A DNA stretch of 64,000 nucleotides. Origin: Bog-105 sp965277855 (lineage in GTDB: Bacteria > Acidobacteriota > Terriglobia > Bryobacterales > Bryobacteraceae). This document shows, piece by piece, positions 10,901 through 18,439 of the stretch (the first letter of the stretch is position 1; each line of letters opens with the position of its first letter). The notes beneath the pieces are model-generated. The model did not search any database. It worked only from the letters and a program-made list of their open reading frames with translations, and was not told the DNA's origin. A program made the position numbers and the translations under genes. The DNA lies in the NCBI GenBank assembly GCA_965277855.1, contig OZ255847.1, positions 2,170,001 through 2,234,000 of the forward strand, read 5' to 3'.

Positions 10901-11414
10901 AAACCTGCGGCGCAAGGAAGGCCAGATCGAAGACGTTGCGGGTGAGCAGCGGCGTGGCATCGACGGTTCTCAGGTTTACTGTGGTCGCAAGATCGGAGGT
11001 AGCCGTTTGCACGATGTTGCCCTGGGTGGTTACTTCAACGGCAGTTGATGAAGTGGCGATTGAAAGGGCGACGTTTACCGGCACGGTCTGACTGGCATCG
11101 ACGGTGATCTTCTTGGTTTCGTTCTTGGTGAAGCCTGGAGCTTCAATCGACAGCGTGTAGCTGCCGGGAGGAACCAGGCCGAACCGGTAACCACCGCCGG
11201 AATTGCTTTTGGTCTGTTGCGCGACGGTGGTGCCTTCGTTGGTCAGCGTGACTTGCGCGTTCGCGACGGCAGCGCCCGTAGGATCGGTGACCGCGCCTGT
11301 AACTACGCCCTGCACACTTTGTCCGTACAGTGGAACGAGTGACGCGGAAACAGCGATGGCCAACAGCGCAGCCGGAATACCGAATCTATGTAAAAACACC
11401 TCTGGCGAGAGCAT
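7965..11414 (-). CDS. Oar-like TonB-dependent receptor
   Basis: This 1149-residue receptor has the same domain order as its two downstream neighbours but is more distant in sequence. Signal peptide to about residue 32 (PLYGQ), carboxypeptidase-regulatory-like domain (about 35-115, with TNEGTTVAQQTKSNSGGGYRF), plug motifs (SGTAFLLNGADNNDNFGEG, AEYGRGAGAIVSAVQKSGTN), a large barrel and terminal Phe (ISAKLSF). AATAGGGG precedes the ATG. A weak AGGGG/CCCCT hairpin (7946-7965) overlaps the stop codon and could slow transcription before the next receptor, 99 bases away. Substrate unknown. Confidence 0.93.
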   Translation of the reverse strand: MLSPEVFLHRFGIPAALLAIAVSASLVPLYGQSVQGVVTGAVTDPTGAAVANAQVTLTNEGTTVAQQTKSNSGGGYRFGLVPPGSYTLSIEAPGFTKNETKKITVDASQTVPVNVALSIATSSTAVEVTTQGNIVQTATSDLATTVNLRTVDATPLLTRNVFDLAFLAPQVSQGMNFGPASGGARESGTAFLLNGADNNDNFGEGTFNITPPLESVAEFSILTNSFSAEYGRGAGAIVSAVQKSGTNSLHGAAYEFHRDRAISSNDFFSNRDSVSKPQFTRNQFGGELDGPILLPKIYNGKDKSFFSFAFDRYDVRTGANLQIPVPTPAELAAISSGAGPQAAAILKSNPLMTSNSLCAAEAVNNPNAVGHIGCVNTFDAIPTTQNTYFARFDQNFSASDRLSVSVNVQRYTNTDAYGGNTSNATQTPINSTDAEHYHNIGLVETHTFSPSLVNEFTAAQNRHFSDTFSGQNGQFSTPEIIIAGKSYNNLGFDIGPNSEAILEAFTQDRWQVQDNLGWTFGKHSFKFGGSWQYENLYRNWDLGGNGYYEFANTTGGPIPAFAQGPNGTIGNLSGTTQTLSNFQNDFPYSQEISIDPRTGQKANAYRHYIGQDGAAFVNDDWKISKRLTLNLGLRWEHYGAPREANDLISQFTNLTSLSISSIANAVVGPVSTEWKPNYHDFAPRAGFAWDVAGDGKTSVRGAYGIFYDRIFDNVWSNAAWNPPFYALVDHNATSGDLVYYSNPSSIGAAYDPAVGPGRVSLRTMDVALKDSSSQNFNLTVERQLAADYLVRVGYQGSLGRHLPILSNLNRYDGDAYNANLSPVFPNPNYNGFNYRANNGSSNYNALVTELQKRFNNGLQFQLSYTWSRLMDFGSDLFSGESTQGSYSSPYYFVTNGNQRNEYAPASFDHTHTAKANFVYQLPFLKGSKSIVGEVLGGWQISGFYQAYSGHPIELYNSNGSFAGDAIDANGVPENIGGDYNLDGVANDHPVYVGTNGPYSSFSPADGIFKDNNPIGCGFAGNKSSAASVAACNSTNGVSAPNALFANPPGGAIRYGIGRNVFRGPWFNGFDAAISKNFKLTERFNLNVRGDAVNVLNHPNFDCTTTDVSSGSFGKSGCVVGTGGIYGPSTGGSWANGVARRFQISAKLSF

Positions 11415-11470
11415 GAGGTACCCCTATTTTGAAATTTTGCCGGGGTTGCACTCGCGCGCGCGTGGGGCGG

Positions 11471-12412
11471 CTACAACGGCCGGACTTGTCCCTGAATTAT
11501 GTCTGCCAGGTTAACGTGACTGGGTAGGACTTCCATGTTAAACGAAGTCGGCGGAAATTTGTAGAGGAAATGTTCTGGGTTGTTCACACAATCTCCAGAA
11601 TCGTTACTTCGGGCCTGCAACGGAAACGCACGCTCCCGAGATTGCCGACACCGCGTCACATAAATCTGACGGTCGCGCCAACTCTTGAGGCCGGCCACAA
11701 ACCGTTTATCTTCTACCGGAGCGTACTTCGGTCCTTCAAAGGGAATGATGACTTGGCCGCCGTGGGTATGCCCGCACAACATCAGATCCCAACTATAATC
11801 TGCCAGGAGAGACTTGCTGTCGGGATTGTGAGACAGCAGAATCGTCGGCAGATCACCGGAGTTGCCGCCCAGCGCGGACTCGGCATCAATCTCGCCCGCC
11901 CAAAGATCGCCCACTCCGGCGACTAACAGGTCGCGGCCACCCACACGTATCGCTTCTGACCGGTTATGCAGGAGTTTCACGCCGCTTCGCTCGAGCATTT
12001 GCCCAACCACTTTGTGGTCTGAATATCCGCCCCGGCCTGGCGCCCAGCTGCCGCCATCATGATTGCCGTAGACCGCGTAGGTAGGCGCCGCGCGGCTCAA
12101 GCGCTTGAGCGATTCGACATAGACATCTGGATCGAAGCCTGTCTGCGAAGTGATGAAGTCGCCTGTCAAACACACCAGATCGGGCCGTTGTTGCAGGCCG
12201 ATGTTAATGGCGTTATCGATCAGCGAAGGCGGCACAAAAAACGAAGCGTGAAAGTCGGCCAGATGAAGCACCCGAACCGGCTTTTCCGCGCTCTTGCCTA
12301 ATTGCACTTGGGTATGCGTCAACTCGAGCCAGCGAGGTTCGAACACCGTTGCGTACGCGACAGCCGAAACCGCGCCCAATGCTGCACCAGAGAGCCACTG
12401 CCTTCTCGTCAT
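11471..12412 (-). CDS. Calcineurin-like metallophosphoesterase, frameshifted at the C-terminus
   Basis: The protein has an N-terminal membrane or Tat-like segment (MTRRQWLSGAALGAVSAVAY) and the full metallophosphoesterase signature: ADFH (D53, H55), LTGDF (D85), YGNHDGG, LLSHNPDS and LCGHTHGG. This resembles the YaeI/YkuE group of membrane-associated phosphodiesterases with a two-metal site. The usual C-terminal end is lost from this frame after QIYVTR. Shifting the frame restores VGNLGSVRFRCRPEVTILE and a stop at 11584-11586. A 2-base loss in the CGCG run at 11652-11655 would explain it, since adding CG back gives TRGVG. The intact product would be about 276 residues instead of 313. The catalytic core is unaffected. 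Confidence 0.88.
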   Translation of the reverse strand: MTRRQWLSGAALGAVSAVAYATVFEPRWLELTHTQVQLGKSAEKPVRVLHLADFHASFFVPPSLIDNAINIGLQQRPDLVCLTGDFITSQTGFDPDVYVESLKRLSRAAPTYAVYGNHDGGSWAPGRGGYSDHKVVGQMLERSGVKLLHNRSEAIRVGGRDLLVAGVGDLWAGEIDAESALGGNSGDLPTILLSHNPDSKSLLADYSWDLMLCGHTHGGQVIIPFEGPKYAPVEDKRFVAGLKSWRDRQIYVTRCRQSRERAFPLQARSNDSGDCVNNPEHFLYKFPPTSFNMEVLPSHVNLADIIQGQVRPL

Positions 12413-12474
12413 GTTTCTATTGTCCGCTGCCGCTTTTTCCGGACCTGTCGACGAGACCTTACCAGCTTACTGCC

Positions 12475-12969
12475 TCAATCCCGATCCCGCTTCTCCGCAA
12501 AAAACTCCACCAGCAGTTCCCCCGCTTCGGCCGCCAGCAATCCTTCTTCAACCACGGCACGATGATTCAACAACGCGGAATCCGCCAGCCTGAATTTGCT
12601 TCGCACCGCCCCGAACCGGATGTCGCGCGCGGCAAAAACCAGGCGGTTCACCCGCGCCAGCACCACAGCCCCCGCGCACATCACGCAAGGCTCCAAAGTG
12701 ACGTAAAGTGTAGTCCCCGGCAGGCGGTAATTCTGCGTGCGCGCGCTCGCCTGACGCAGCGCTTCGAGTTCCGCGTGTGAGCTCGGATCGTGCGACGAAA
12801 CCGGCCGGTTCCAGCCTTCGCCGAGCACTTGGCCATCGCGCACCACCACCGCTCCGACCGGCACTTCGAGCGCACCGCCTCGCCTGGCAACTTCGAGCGC
12901 ACGGCGCATATACTTCTGATCCGCGTCCGACCATTTCTGCGCCGTCTCCGCCCGCGCCGTGTCAATCAC
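12475..12969 (-). CDS. tadA: tRNA-specific adenosine deaminase
   Basis: This 164-residue zinc deaminase converts A34 to inosine in the anticodon of tRNA-Arg(ACG). The zinc site is visible: H65-A-E67 with catalytic Glu67, then P-C95-V-M-C98-A-G. VPVGAVVVRDGQVLGEGWN is the usual beta-strand pair of TadA, and the C-terminal helix ends in ELLVEFFAEKR as in the family. Length is normal. It is divergent from the exporter operon starting at 13074, with 104 bases between, and follows the same strand as the phosphoesterase 62 bases downstream. Confidence 0.93.
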   Translation of the reverse strand: MIDTARAETAQKWSDADQKYMRRALEVARRGGALEVPVGAVVVRDGQVLGEGWNRPVSSHDPSSHAELEALRQASARTQNYRLPGTTLYVTLEPCVMCAGAVVLARVNRLVFAARDIRFGAVRSKFRLADSALLNHRAVVEEGLLAAEAGELLVEFFAEKRDRD

Positions 12970-13073
12970 GCCTGGTACCGTTTTTTGCCCGGCTCATCGG
13001 AAACCAGGGCGCATTCAGCCACTGCAGCGGCAAATGGCGCGTTTTAAGGTACCCTAGCGGAAAAGGAATAGTC

Positions 13074-14237
13074 ATGTTCCGTTACTTTTCGCTGGCGTTC
13101 AAGAACACCTTTCGCAATCGCAGGCGCAGTTTTCTAACCGTATCGAGCATTGCAGTTTCGTTGTGCCTGTTGGGCGTGCTGCTTTCTATGTATCACGCGC
13201 TCTTCTTCGGCGAACAAACTCCGGGGCAGGCGCTCCGCCTGGTGGTGCGCCACCGCGTCTCGCTCGCCCAACCGATTCTGGTCGCCTATGAAGCCAAAAT
13301 TCGCCAGGTTGCCGGTGTCAAGGAAGTCTCCGTCTGGAACTGGTTTGGGGGTACCTATAAAGATAATCGCGATCAGAAAAATTTCTTCGCGCGCATGGGG
13401 GTCGAGCCCAAAGCCTTTCTCACCATGCGCACTCAAATGTCAATGCCGGCCGACCAGCAGAAAGCCTTTCTTACCGATCGTACCGGTTGCGTCATCTCGC
13501 AGGATCTCGCCGAGAAGCTTCAGTTGAAAATCGGCGATCGGGTCACGCTGATCGGCGACATCTACCCGGTCACACTCGACCTGAAGGTCGTGGGCGTGTT
13601 CGATGATCCCGACGCCACCCAGACGCTCTTCTTCAACTACGATTATCTGCGCGACGCCCTGCCGCTCGTTCGCCGAAATTATGTCAGTGTGATTGCCGTG
13701 CTGGCCGATAGCCCGGAGAATGTGCCGAAAATAGCCAAAACGATCGACGCCATGTTTGAAAATTCATCGCCGCCGACCAAGACCGAGTCCGAGCAGCAAT
13801 TCGCCTTGAGCTTTGTTTCGTTCCTCGGCAACATCAAACTCTTTCTCCTGAGTATCTGCGCCGCCGTTACTTTTACCATCCTGCTGGTGTCCGGCAACAC
13901 AATGGCGATGTCGGTCCGCGAACGGATTAAAGAAGTCGGCGTTCTGAAGACGCTTGGCTTTACCAACGACGCCATTCTCGGCATGATCGTGGGCGAAGCG
14001 TTGTGCATTGCGTTATTTGGCGGTGTGCTCGGCCTGTGCCTCGCGGCTGGCTTAACTGGCGTAGTAGGCAAAGCCGGCTCAGCCATGGTCACGCAGCTGC
14101 ACGGTCTTTCCATTACCCCGTTTACCGCTATCCTCTGCCTGGCTGTGGCGGCGCTGATCGGCATCGTCAGTTCCTTTATCCCAGCCTGGAATGCGGCGCG
14201 TACCAACATTCTCGATTCGCTGCGTTACAGCGGCTAG
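13074..14237 (+). CDS. ABC transporter permease, FtsX/MacB type
   Basis: This 387-residue inner membrane permease starts MFRYFSLAFKNTFRNRRRS, the usual cytoplasmic N-terminus, then a first membrane helix (about 20-42), a large periplasmic MacB-type domain, and three C-terminal helices of the FtsX fold with the coupling-helix motif VRERIKEVGVLKTLGF. It ends in PAWNAARTNILDSLRYSG. The ATG at 13074 is chosen because AAGGA lies 6 bases upstream and the protein then begins normally; longer readings overlap tadA. First gene of a four-gene operon (permease, permease, adaptor, ATPase), 10 bases from the next start. Confidence 0.9.
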   Translation: MFRYFSLAFKNTFRNRRRSFLTVSSIAVSLCLLGVLLSMYHALFFGEQTPGQALRLVVRHRVSLAQPILVAYEAKIRQVAGVKEVSVWNWFGGTYKDNRDQKNFFARMGVEPKAFLTMRTQMSMPADQQKAFLTDRTGCVISQDLAEKLQLKIGDRVTLIGDIYPVTLDLKVVGVFDDPDATQTLFFNYDYLRDALPLVRRNYVSVIAVLADSPENVPKIAKTIDAMFENSSPPTKTESEQQFALSFVSFLGNIKLFLLSICAAVTFTILLVSGNTMAMSVRERIKEVGVLKTLGFTNDAILGMIVGEALCIALFGGVLGLCLAAGLTGVVGKAGSAMVTQLHGLSITPFTAILCLAVAALIGIVSSFIPAWNAARTNILDSLRYSG

Positions 14238-14247
14238 GCGGACACTC

Positions 14248-15411
14248 ATGGCCATTCCTCTCTCCTACAACTTGAGAAATCTGGCGGTCCGCAAGACCAC
14301 CACCATCATGACGGCCGCCGGCATTGCCCTTACCATCGCCGTGCTGCTTGCGGTGCTGGGACTAGTCGCCGGTTTGCAAAAGGCCTTTGCCTCCACCGGC
14401 GATCCGCTGCATGTGCTCGTCCTGCGCAAGGGCGGCAATTCGGAATTGACCAGCTTGCTGACGCAGGAACAATTCCAGATCGTGAAGAACTTTCCCGGCG
14501 TCCGCAGCGGGCCCGATGGTAAACCGGTTGCCTCGCTCGAAGTCGTCACGATCATCAACATGCCAAGCGCCGGCCTGCCCGATGGCACGAACATTTCGCT
14601 GCGTGGCTTGTCCCCGAGCGGTCTCGCCATGCGCAAGCTCAAAATCATCGCCGGCCGCTGGTTCCAGCCGGGCGAACGCGAAATCGTCGTCGGCAAAAAT
14701 CTCGCCAAACGCTATCCCGCCGCGCAACCCGGCAAGCAGCTGAAATTCGGCAAAGGCTTGTGGACCATCGTCGGCGTGATGGATGCCGGCGATAGTTCCG
14801 TCAACAGCGAAATCTTTGGAGACGGCAACCAGGTGGCCTCCGATTTCAATCGCTCCGACACTTATAGTTCAGCTCTGCTGCAGGCCAACGACGAAGTCGC
14901 GGCGGCCGCGCTCAAGAACACGCTCGAAAACGATCGCCGCTTGAACGTGACCGTCTTAAGCGAAAAAGAATACTACGATGCCCAGACCGTCTCGGCGAAG
15001 CCCATTCAATTCCTGGGCATCTTCGTCTGCGTCATCATGGCGGTGGGCAGCTGCTTCGCGTCCATGAACACCATGTACGCGGCCGTCGCGCGGCGCTCCA
15101 CCGAAGTCGGCACCCTGCGCATTCTCGGTTTCAGCAAGGGCAGCATTCTCCTCAGCTTCTTTCTCGAGTCATTACTCTTATCCCTGCTGGGCGGCCTGAT
15201 CGCCTGCCTGATTGTGCTGCCGCTCAACACCGTCACCACCAGCTTGGGCAACTTCGTTACCTTCAGCGAGACCAGTTTCAATATCCGCATCGGGCCCGAC
15301 ATCATGGCCATTGGCCTGATCTTCTCGCTGCTACTCGGAGCGATCGGCGGCCTGCTCCCGGCGCGTCAGGCAGCCAACAAGGAGATTTTGACGGCACTGC
15401 GCGAAGTGTAA
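14248..15411 (+). CDS. ABC transporter permease, FtsX/MacB type (second subunit)
   Basis: Same length (387 residues) and fold as the permease just upstream. A first membrane helix (about 20-45), a periplasmic domain, and three C-terminal helices with VARRSTEVGTLRILGFSKG before the coupling helix. It ends in LLPARQAANKEILTALREV. The two permeases probably form a heterodimer with the ATPase encoded at 16775. ATG at 14248 is 10 bases after the previous stop. The two genes look like an old duplication, but their loops differ. Confidence 0.9.
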   Translation: MAIPLSYNLRNLAVRKTTTIMTAAGIALTIAVLLAVLGLVAGLQKAFASTGDPLHVLVLRKGGNSELTSLLTQEQFQIVKNFPGVRSGPDGKPVASLEVVTIINMPSAGLPDGTNISLRGLSPSGLAMRKLKIIAGRWFQPGEREIVVGKNLAKRYPAAQPGKQLKFGKGLWTIVGVMDAGDSSVNSEIFGDGNQVASDFNRSDTYSSALLQANDEVAAAALKNTLENDRRLNVTVLSEKEYYDAQTVSAKPIQFLGIFVCVIMAVGSCFASMNTMYAAVARRSTEVGTLRILGFSKGSILLSFFLESLLLSLLGGLIACLIVLPLNTVTTSLGNFVTFSETSFNIRIGPDIMAIGLIFSLLLGAIGGLLPARQAANKEILTALREV

Positions 15412-15433
15412 TTGCGTATTGTGATCTAGCCCC

Positions 15434-16759
15434 ATGGAAACCGAACTCAAGAACCTGCGGATTGACCGGTCGCATAAGCGCTCTACTGAGAGGCCAATCA
15501 GTAAGCTGATCGTCATTTCGGTTGTGGTGGCGCTCGCGGCCATCGGTGCGGTACTTGCCTGGACGAAACTGAACGCCGCCACGCCGGTACAGGTCGTGCA
15601 AGTGCAAGCGCCCAGCGCTGCCTCCGCCGCCGGGGAGCAAACCATTCTTACTGCCACCGGGTACATCATCGCGGCTCACAAAATTGAAGTTGCTTCCAAG
15701 GTGAATGGCCGCGTGGCCTGGATCGGCGTCGATAAGGGCGACCATGTGAAAGCCGGCCAAATCCTCGTGCGACTGGAAGACGATGAGTATCGCGCCCAAG
15801 TCCTCCAGCAGCAGGGTCAACTCGCGAATTTGCAAGCCAAGCTGCAGGAGGACCTAAATGGTTCGCGTCCCGAGGAAGTGTCGAAGGCCCGTGCCGACGT
15901 TGATCAGAGCAAAGCCGATCTGCTCAATGCGAAAGTCTCACTCGATCGCACACAGGGCCTGGTCAAGGAAGGTGTCCTTTCCAAGCAGGCGCTCGACGAT
16001 GCGCAAGGCAAATACGACGGCGATGCCGCTAAAGTAGCCAGCCTCCAGCGGACACTCGACTTGTCCGTCCTGGGGCCGCGTAAAGAAGAGATCGATCAGA
16101 TGCGCGCGCAGATCACCCAAGCCAAAGGCGCACTCGATTACGTCCAGAATCAACTCGACAACACCATCATTCGTGCCCCCATTACCGGAACAATTCTCGA
16201 TCGCAACGTCGAAAAGGGCGAATTCATCACCACGGGTTTCGTCGGCGATAAGGGCGCCAAAGGATACATCGTCACCATGGCCGACTTGAACGACTTGCAG
16301 GTCGAGCTCGATATCAGCCAGAACGATTTTCCGAAGCTGGGGCCCCGGCAGACCGGCACCATCACAACCGATGCCTATCCCGATCGCAAATACAAGGGCT
16401 TCGTCGAGCAGGTATCACCCGAAGCCGACCGGGCGAAAGCAACCGTGCAGGTGAAAGTCAAAGTAGAAAACCCGGACGGCTATCTGCGGCCCGATATGAA
16501 CTCGACCGTCGTCTTCTATAACGATGCGCAGAGCCAGCCCACCGAAGCCGCCAAGCCGGTGATCCTGATTCCGCCAGGCGCGGTACACAACGGCACCGTG
16601 TTTGTCGTGCTCAAAGAACATGCCCGTCAGCGCGTCATCAAAACCGGCGGCACCTCTTCGAAAGGCATCGTGGTCGAAAACGGGCTGACCGGCGGCGAAG
16701 ACTTGATCGTGAATCCGCCGGCAGATTTGAAAGATGGACAGAAAGTGGCTGTTAAGTAA
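15434..16759 (+). CDS. HlyD/MacA-type periplasmic adaptor subunit
   Basis: This 441-residue membrane fusion protein has an N-terminal anchor helix (about residues 23-43), a biotinyl-lipoyl-like strand (VNGRVAWIGVDKGDHVKAGQ), a long alpha-helical hairpin (about 110-240) rich in Gln, Lys and Glu, the return lipoyl half (IIRAPITGTILDRNVEKGEF), and beta-barrel and membrane-proximal domains. It would link the ABC pump in the inner membrane to an outer membrane channel. No TolC-like gene is visible nearby. It is 22 bases after the second permease and 15 before the ATPase, so one operon. Confidence 0.9.
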   Translation: METELKNLRIDRSHKRSTERPISKLIVISVVVALAAIGAVLAWTKLNAATPVQVVQVQAPSAASAAGEQTILTATGYIIAAHKIEVASKVNGRVAWIGVDKGDHVKAGQILVRLEDDEYRAQVLQQQGQLANLQAKLQEDLNGSRPEEVSKARADVDQSKADLLNAKVSLDRTQGLVKEGVLSKQALDDAQGKYDGDAAKVASLQRTLDLSVLGPRKEEIDQMRAQITQAKGALDYVQNQLDNTIIRAPITGTILDRNVEKGEFITTGFVGDKGAKGYIVTMADLNDLQVELDISQNDFPKLGPRQTGTITTDAYPDRKYKGFVEQVSPEADRAKATVQVKVKVENPDGYLRPDMNSTVVFYNDAQSQPTEAAKPVILIPPGAVHNGTVFVVLKEHARQRVIKTGGTSSKGIVVENGLTGGEDLIVNPPADLKDGQKVAVK

Positions 16760-16774
16760 GGGGAGATTGCAGAG

Positions 16775-17500
16775 ATGAGCGAGACCGTTGTCAGAACAAC
16801 CGCGCTAAGCAAAGAGTACGTTCGCGAAGAGTTTCACGTGATGGCGCTCGATTCGGCCAATATCGAAATCGCGCGCGGCGATTTTGTGGCCTTAATGGGT
16901 CCATCGGGTTCCGGCAAATCCACGCTGCTCCATTTGATCGCCGCCATGGACAAACCATCCGACGGACAGATCGAAGTGCTCGGAGCGAATCTACGCCAGT
17001 TGAACGACAAGCAGATCGCGCACTGGCGCAACGAGCATATCGGTTTCATCTTCCAATCGTTCAATCTCATCCCCGTGCTGACCGCGCTCGAGAACGTCGA
17101 GTTGCCGCTGAAGCTGACTCGTCTAAACAAGAAAGAACGCAACGAGCACGCCGAGACCGCCTTGAAGCTGGTCGGCCTCGGAGACCGCCTCCGTCACCTG
17201 CCAAAGCAGTTGTCGGGTGGTCAGGAACAACGCGTGGCCATCGCGCGCGCCATCGTCACCGACCCGGATTTGATTCTGGCCGACGAGCCCACTGGCAACC
17301 TCGACGCCGCGGCGGCGGAAGATGTCTTAACCATGCTCACTCGTCTTAACCGCGATTTCGGCAAGACCATCATTATGGTGACCCACGACCCCCACGCCGC
17401 CAAGTTTGCGAAAACTATCCGGCATTTGGAAAAAGGTCAGTTGCTGCCGGAAGGCTCGTTGCCCGCCGATTGGGCCAGCGCTATCGCGCTGCGTAACTAG
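16775..17500 (+). CDS. ABC transporter ATP-binding protein, MacB/LolD type
   Basis: This 241-residue ATPase has all the expected motifs: Walker A GPSGSGKST (about 42-50), Q-loop in FIFQSFNLIPVL, signature LSGGQEQRVAIARA, Walker B LILADEPTGNLD and the H-loop VTHDPHAAKFA. Its closest class is the MacB/LolD/FtsE ATPases that work with FtsX-fold permeases, which fits the two permeases and adaptor upstream. Together they form a tripartite-type exporter; the cargo (drug, lipid or peptide) is not evident. The stop is followed directly by the convergent stop of the PEP-CTERM gene. Confidence 0.94.
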   Translation: MSETVVRTTALSKEYVREEFHVMALDSANIEIARGDFVALMGPSGSGKSTLLHLIAAMDKPSDGQIEVLGANLRQLNDKQIAHWRNEHIGFIFQSFNLIPVLTALENVELPLKLTRLNKKERNEHAETALKLVGLGDRLRHLPKQLSGGQEQRVAIARAIVTDPDLILADEPTGNLDAAAAEDVLTMLTRLNRDFGKTIIMVTHDPHAAKFAKTIRHLEKGQLLPEGSLPADWASAIALRN

Positions 17501-18178
17501 TCAAAGCGACCTCTGACGGGAAGCACGCCGCCGCCAGACCAGCATTGCCAGCAGTCCGCTGCCGAGCAGGCCAATCGCGCCGGGCTCTGGACTCGCCGAG
17601 ACGCCACTACCGACATAATCCAACGCCGTACTTTGGGTAGCAACCGCGACACCGTAATCGATGGGGCCAGCGCCGGTCCCGCTCATGTCACCGTTGCTCC
17701 AGACGTCGACCACTCTGCCGCCTCCGATATTGAATAGCACTCCATACACATCGAGGAACCCGCCGTGCGGTGGGTAGTCGGAGCCGGTTTGCGGCGAGCC
17801 CCCGGGATAGACGAGGTTGTCGTAGGTGATAAAGCCGTGGCCCATAGCGGGTAGGCCAGTCGCTACCGCGAATCGGCTGAAATCGTGCGGCGCCAGCAAA
17901 TTGGTGGGTTCCGGCGTGGCGTAATTGATTGGCTCAAGCGCACCGATCGGCGCGTCCACGATGCTGAGGCCGTTATTCGAATCAGAGAACATACCGCTGA
18001 TTCCGGTGACCTCAAAGGCCTGGGAATACTTGGCGTCCGTGGCTGCGCCGTAAGTTAAGGTAACCGTGCCACTTACCCCAGGGCCTGCGAAGCTGAAGGG
18101 GAATGTGCTGGCGTTTGCCTGCCCAGCGAGCGATCCCGCGAAGAGCAGTGTCGCTGAGGCTACGAGTTTTTTTCTCAT
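17501..18178 (-). CDS. PEP-CTERM sorting domain protein
   Basis: This 225-residue exported protein starts with a signal peptide (MRKKLVASATLLFAGSLAGQ, then ANA). It ends with a PEP-CTERM tripartite tail: SPEPG, a hydrophobic helix (AIGLLGSGLLAMLVW) and a basic end (RRRASRQR). Such tails direct processing by exosortase and surface display, usually in bacteria with exopolysaccharide. The middle has no domain that I recognise. ATG at 18178 is chosen for the signal peptide; an upstream reading to 18436 adds 86 unlikely residues. The 18179-18439 stretch upstream holds no gene that I can support. No exosortase gene is in the window. Confidence 0.82.
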   Translation of the reverse strand: MRKKLVASATLLFAGSLAGQANASTFPFSFAGPGVSGTVTLTYGAATDAKYSQAFEVTGISGMFSDSNNGLSIVDAPIGALEPINYATPEPTNLLAPHDFSRFAVATGLPAMGHGFITYDNLVYPGGSPQTGSDYPPHGGFLDVYGVLFNIGGGRVVDVWSNGDMSGTGAGPIDYGVAVATQSTALDYVGSGVSASPEPGAIGLLGSGLLAMLVWRRRASRQRSL

Positions 18179-18439
18179 TCTACTGTAAAGCTCCCTTTTA
18201 TTAAATAGTCCCGGTTTGCCTGCTGAGGACCTTGATTTATTGCAGTCGGATTGATCAGTGAGCAGAGCACCCGCACTCCGACGATCCAGTCGCGAGTTCG
18301 TCCGGAACCCCCAAAAAGTATAACCGCCTGAACAAAGAAGAGCGAAAAAACCAGGTACTCCGATTCTGCGAAAACGGCCCAGTACTAGTGACGTTACGGC
18401 GAAATTGCTGCGAGTGCGCTTTTTCTGAAAGGCCATGGC

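Noticed and set aside
12777..13073. N-terminal extension of the first exporter permease
   Set aside because: It is antisense to tadA and lacks permease features; AAGGA and a normal N-terminus mark ATG 13074.
18179..18436. N-terminal extension of the PEP-CTERM protein
   Set aside because: It precedes a clear signal peptide that starts at 18178.
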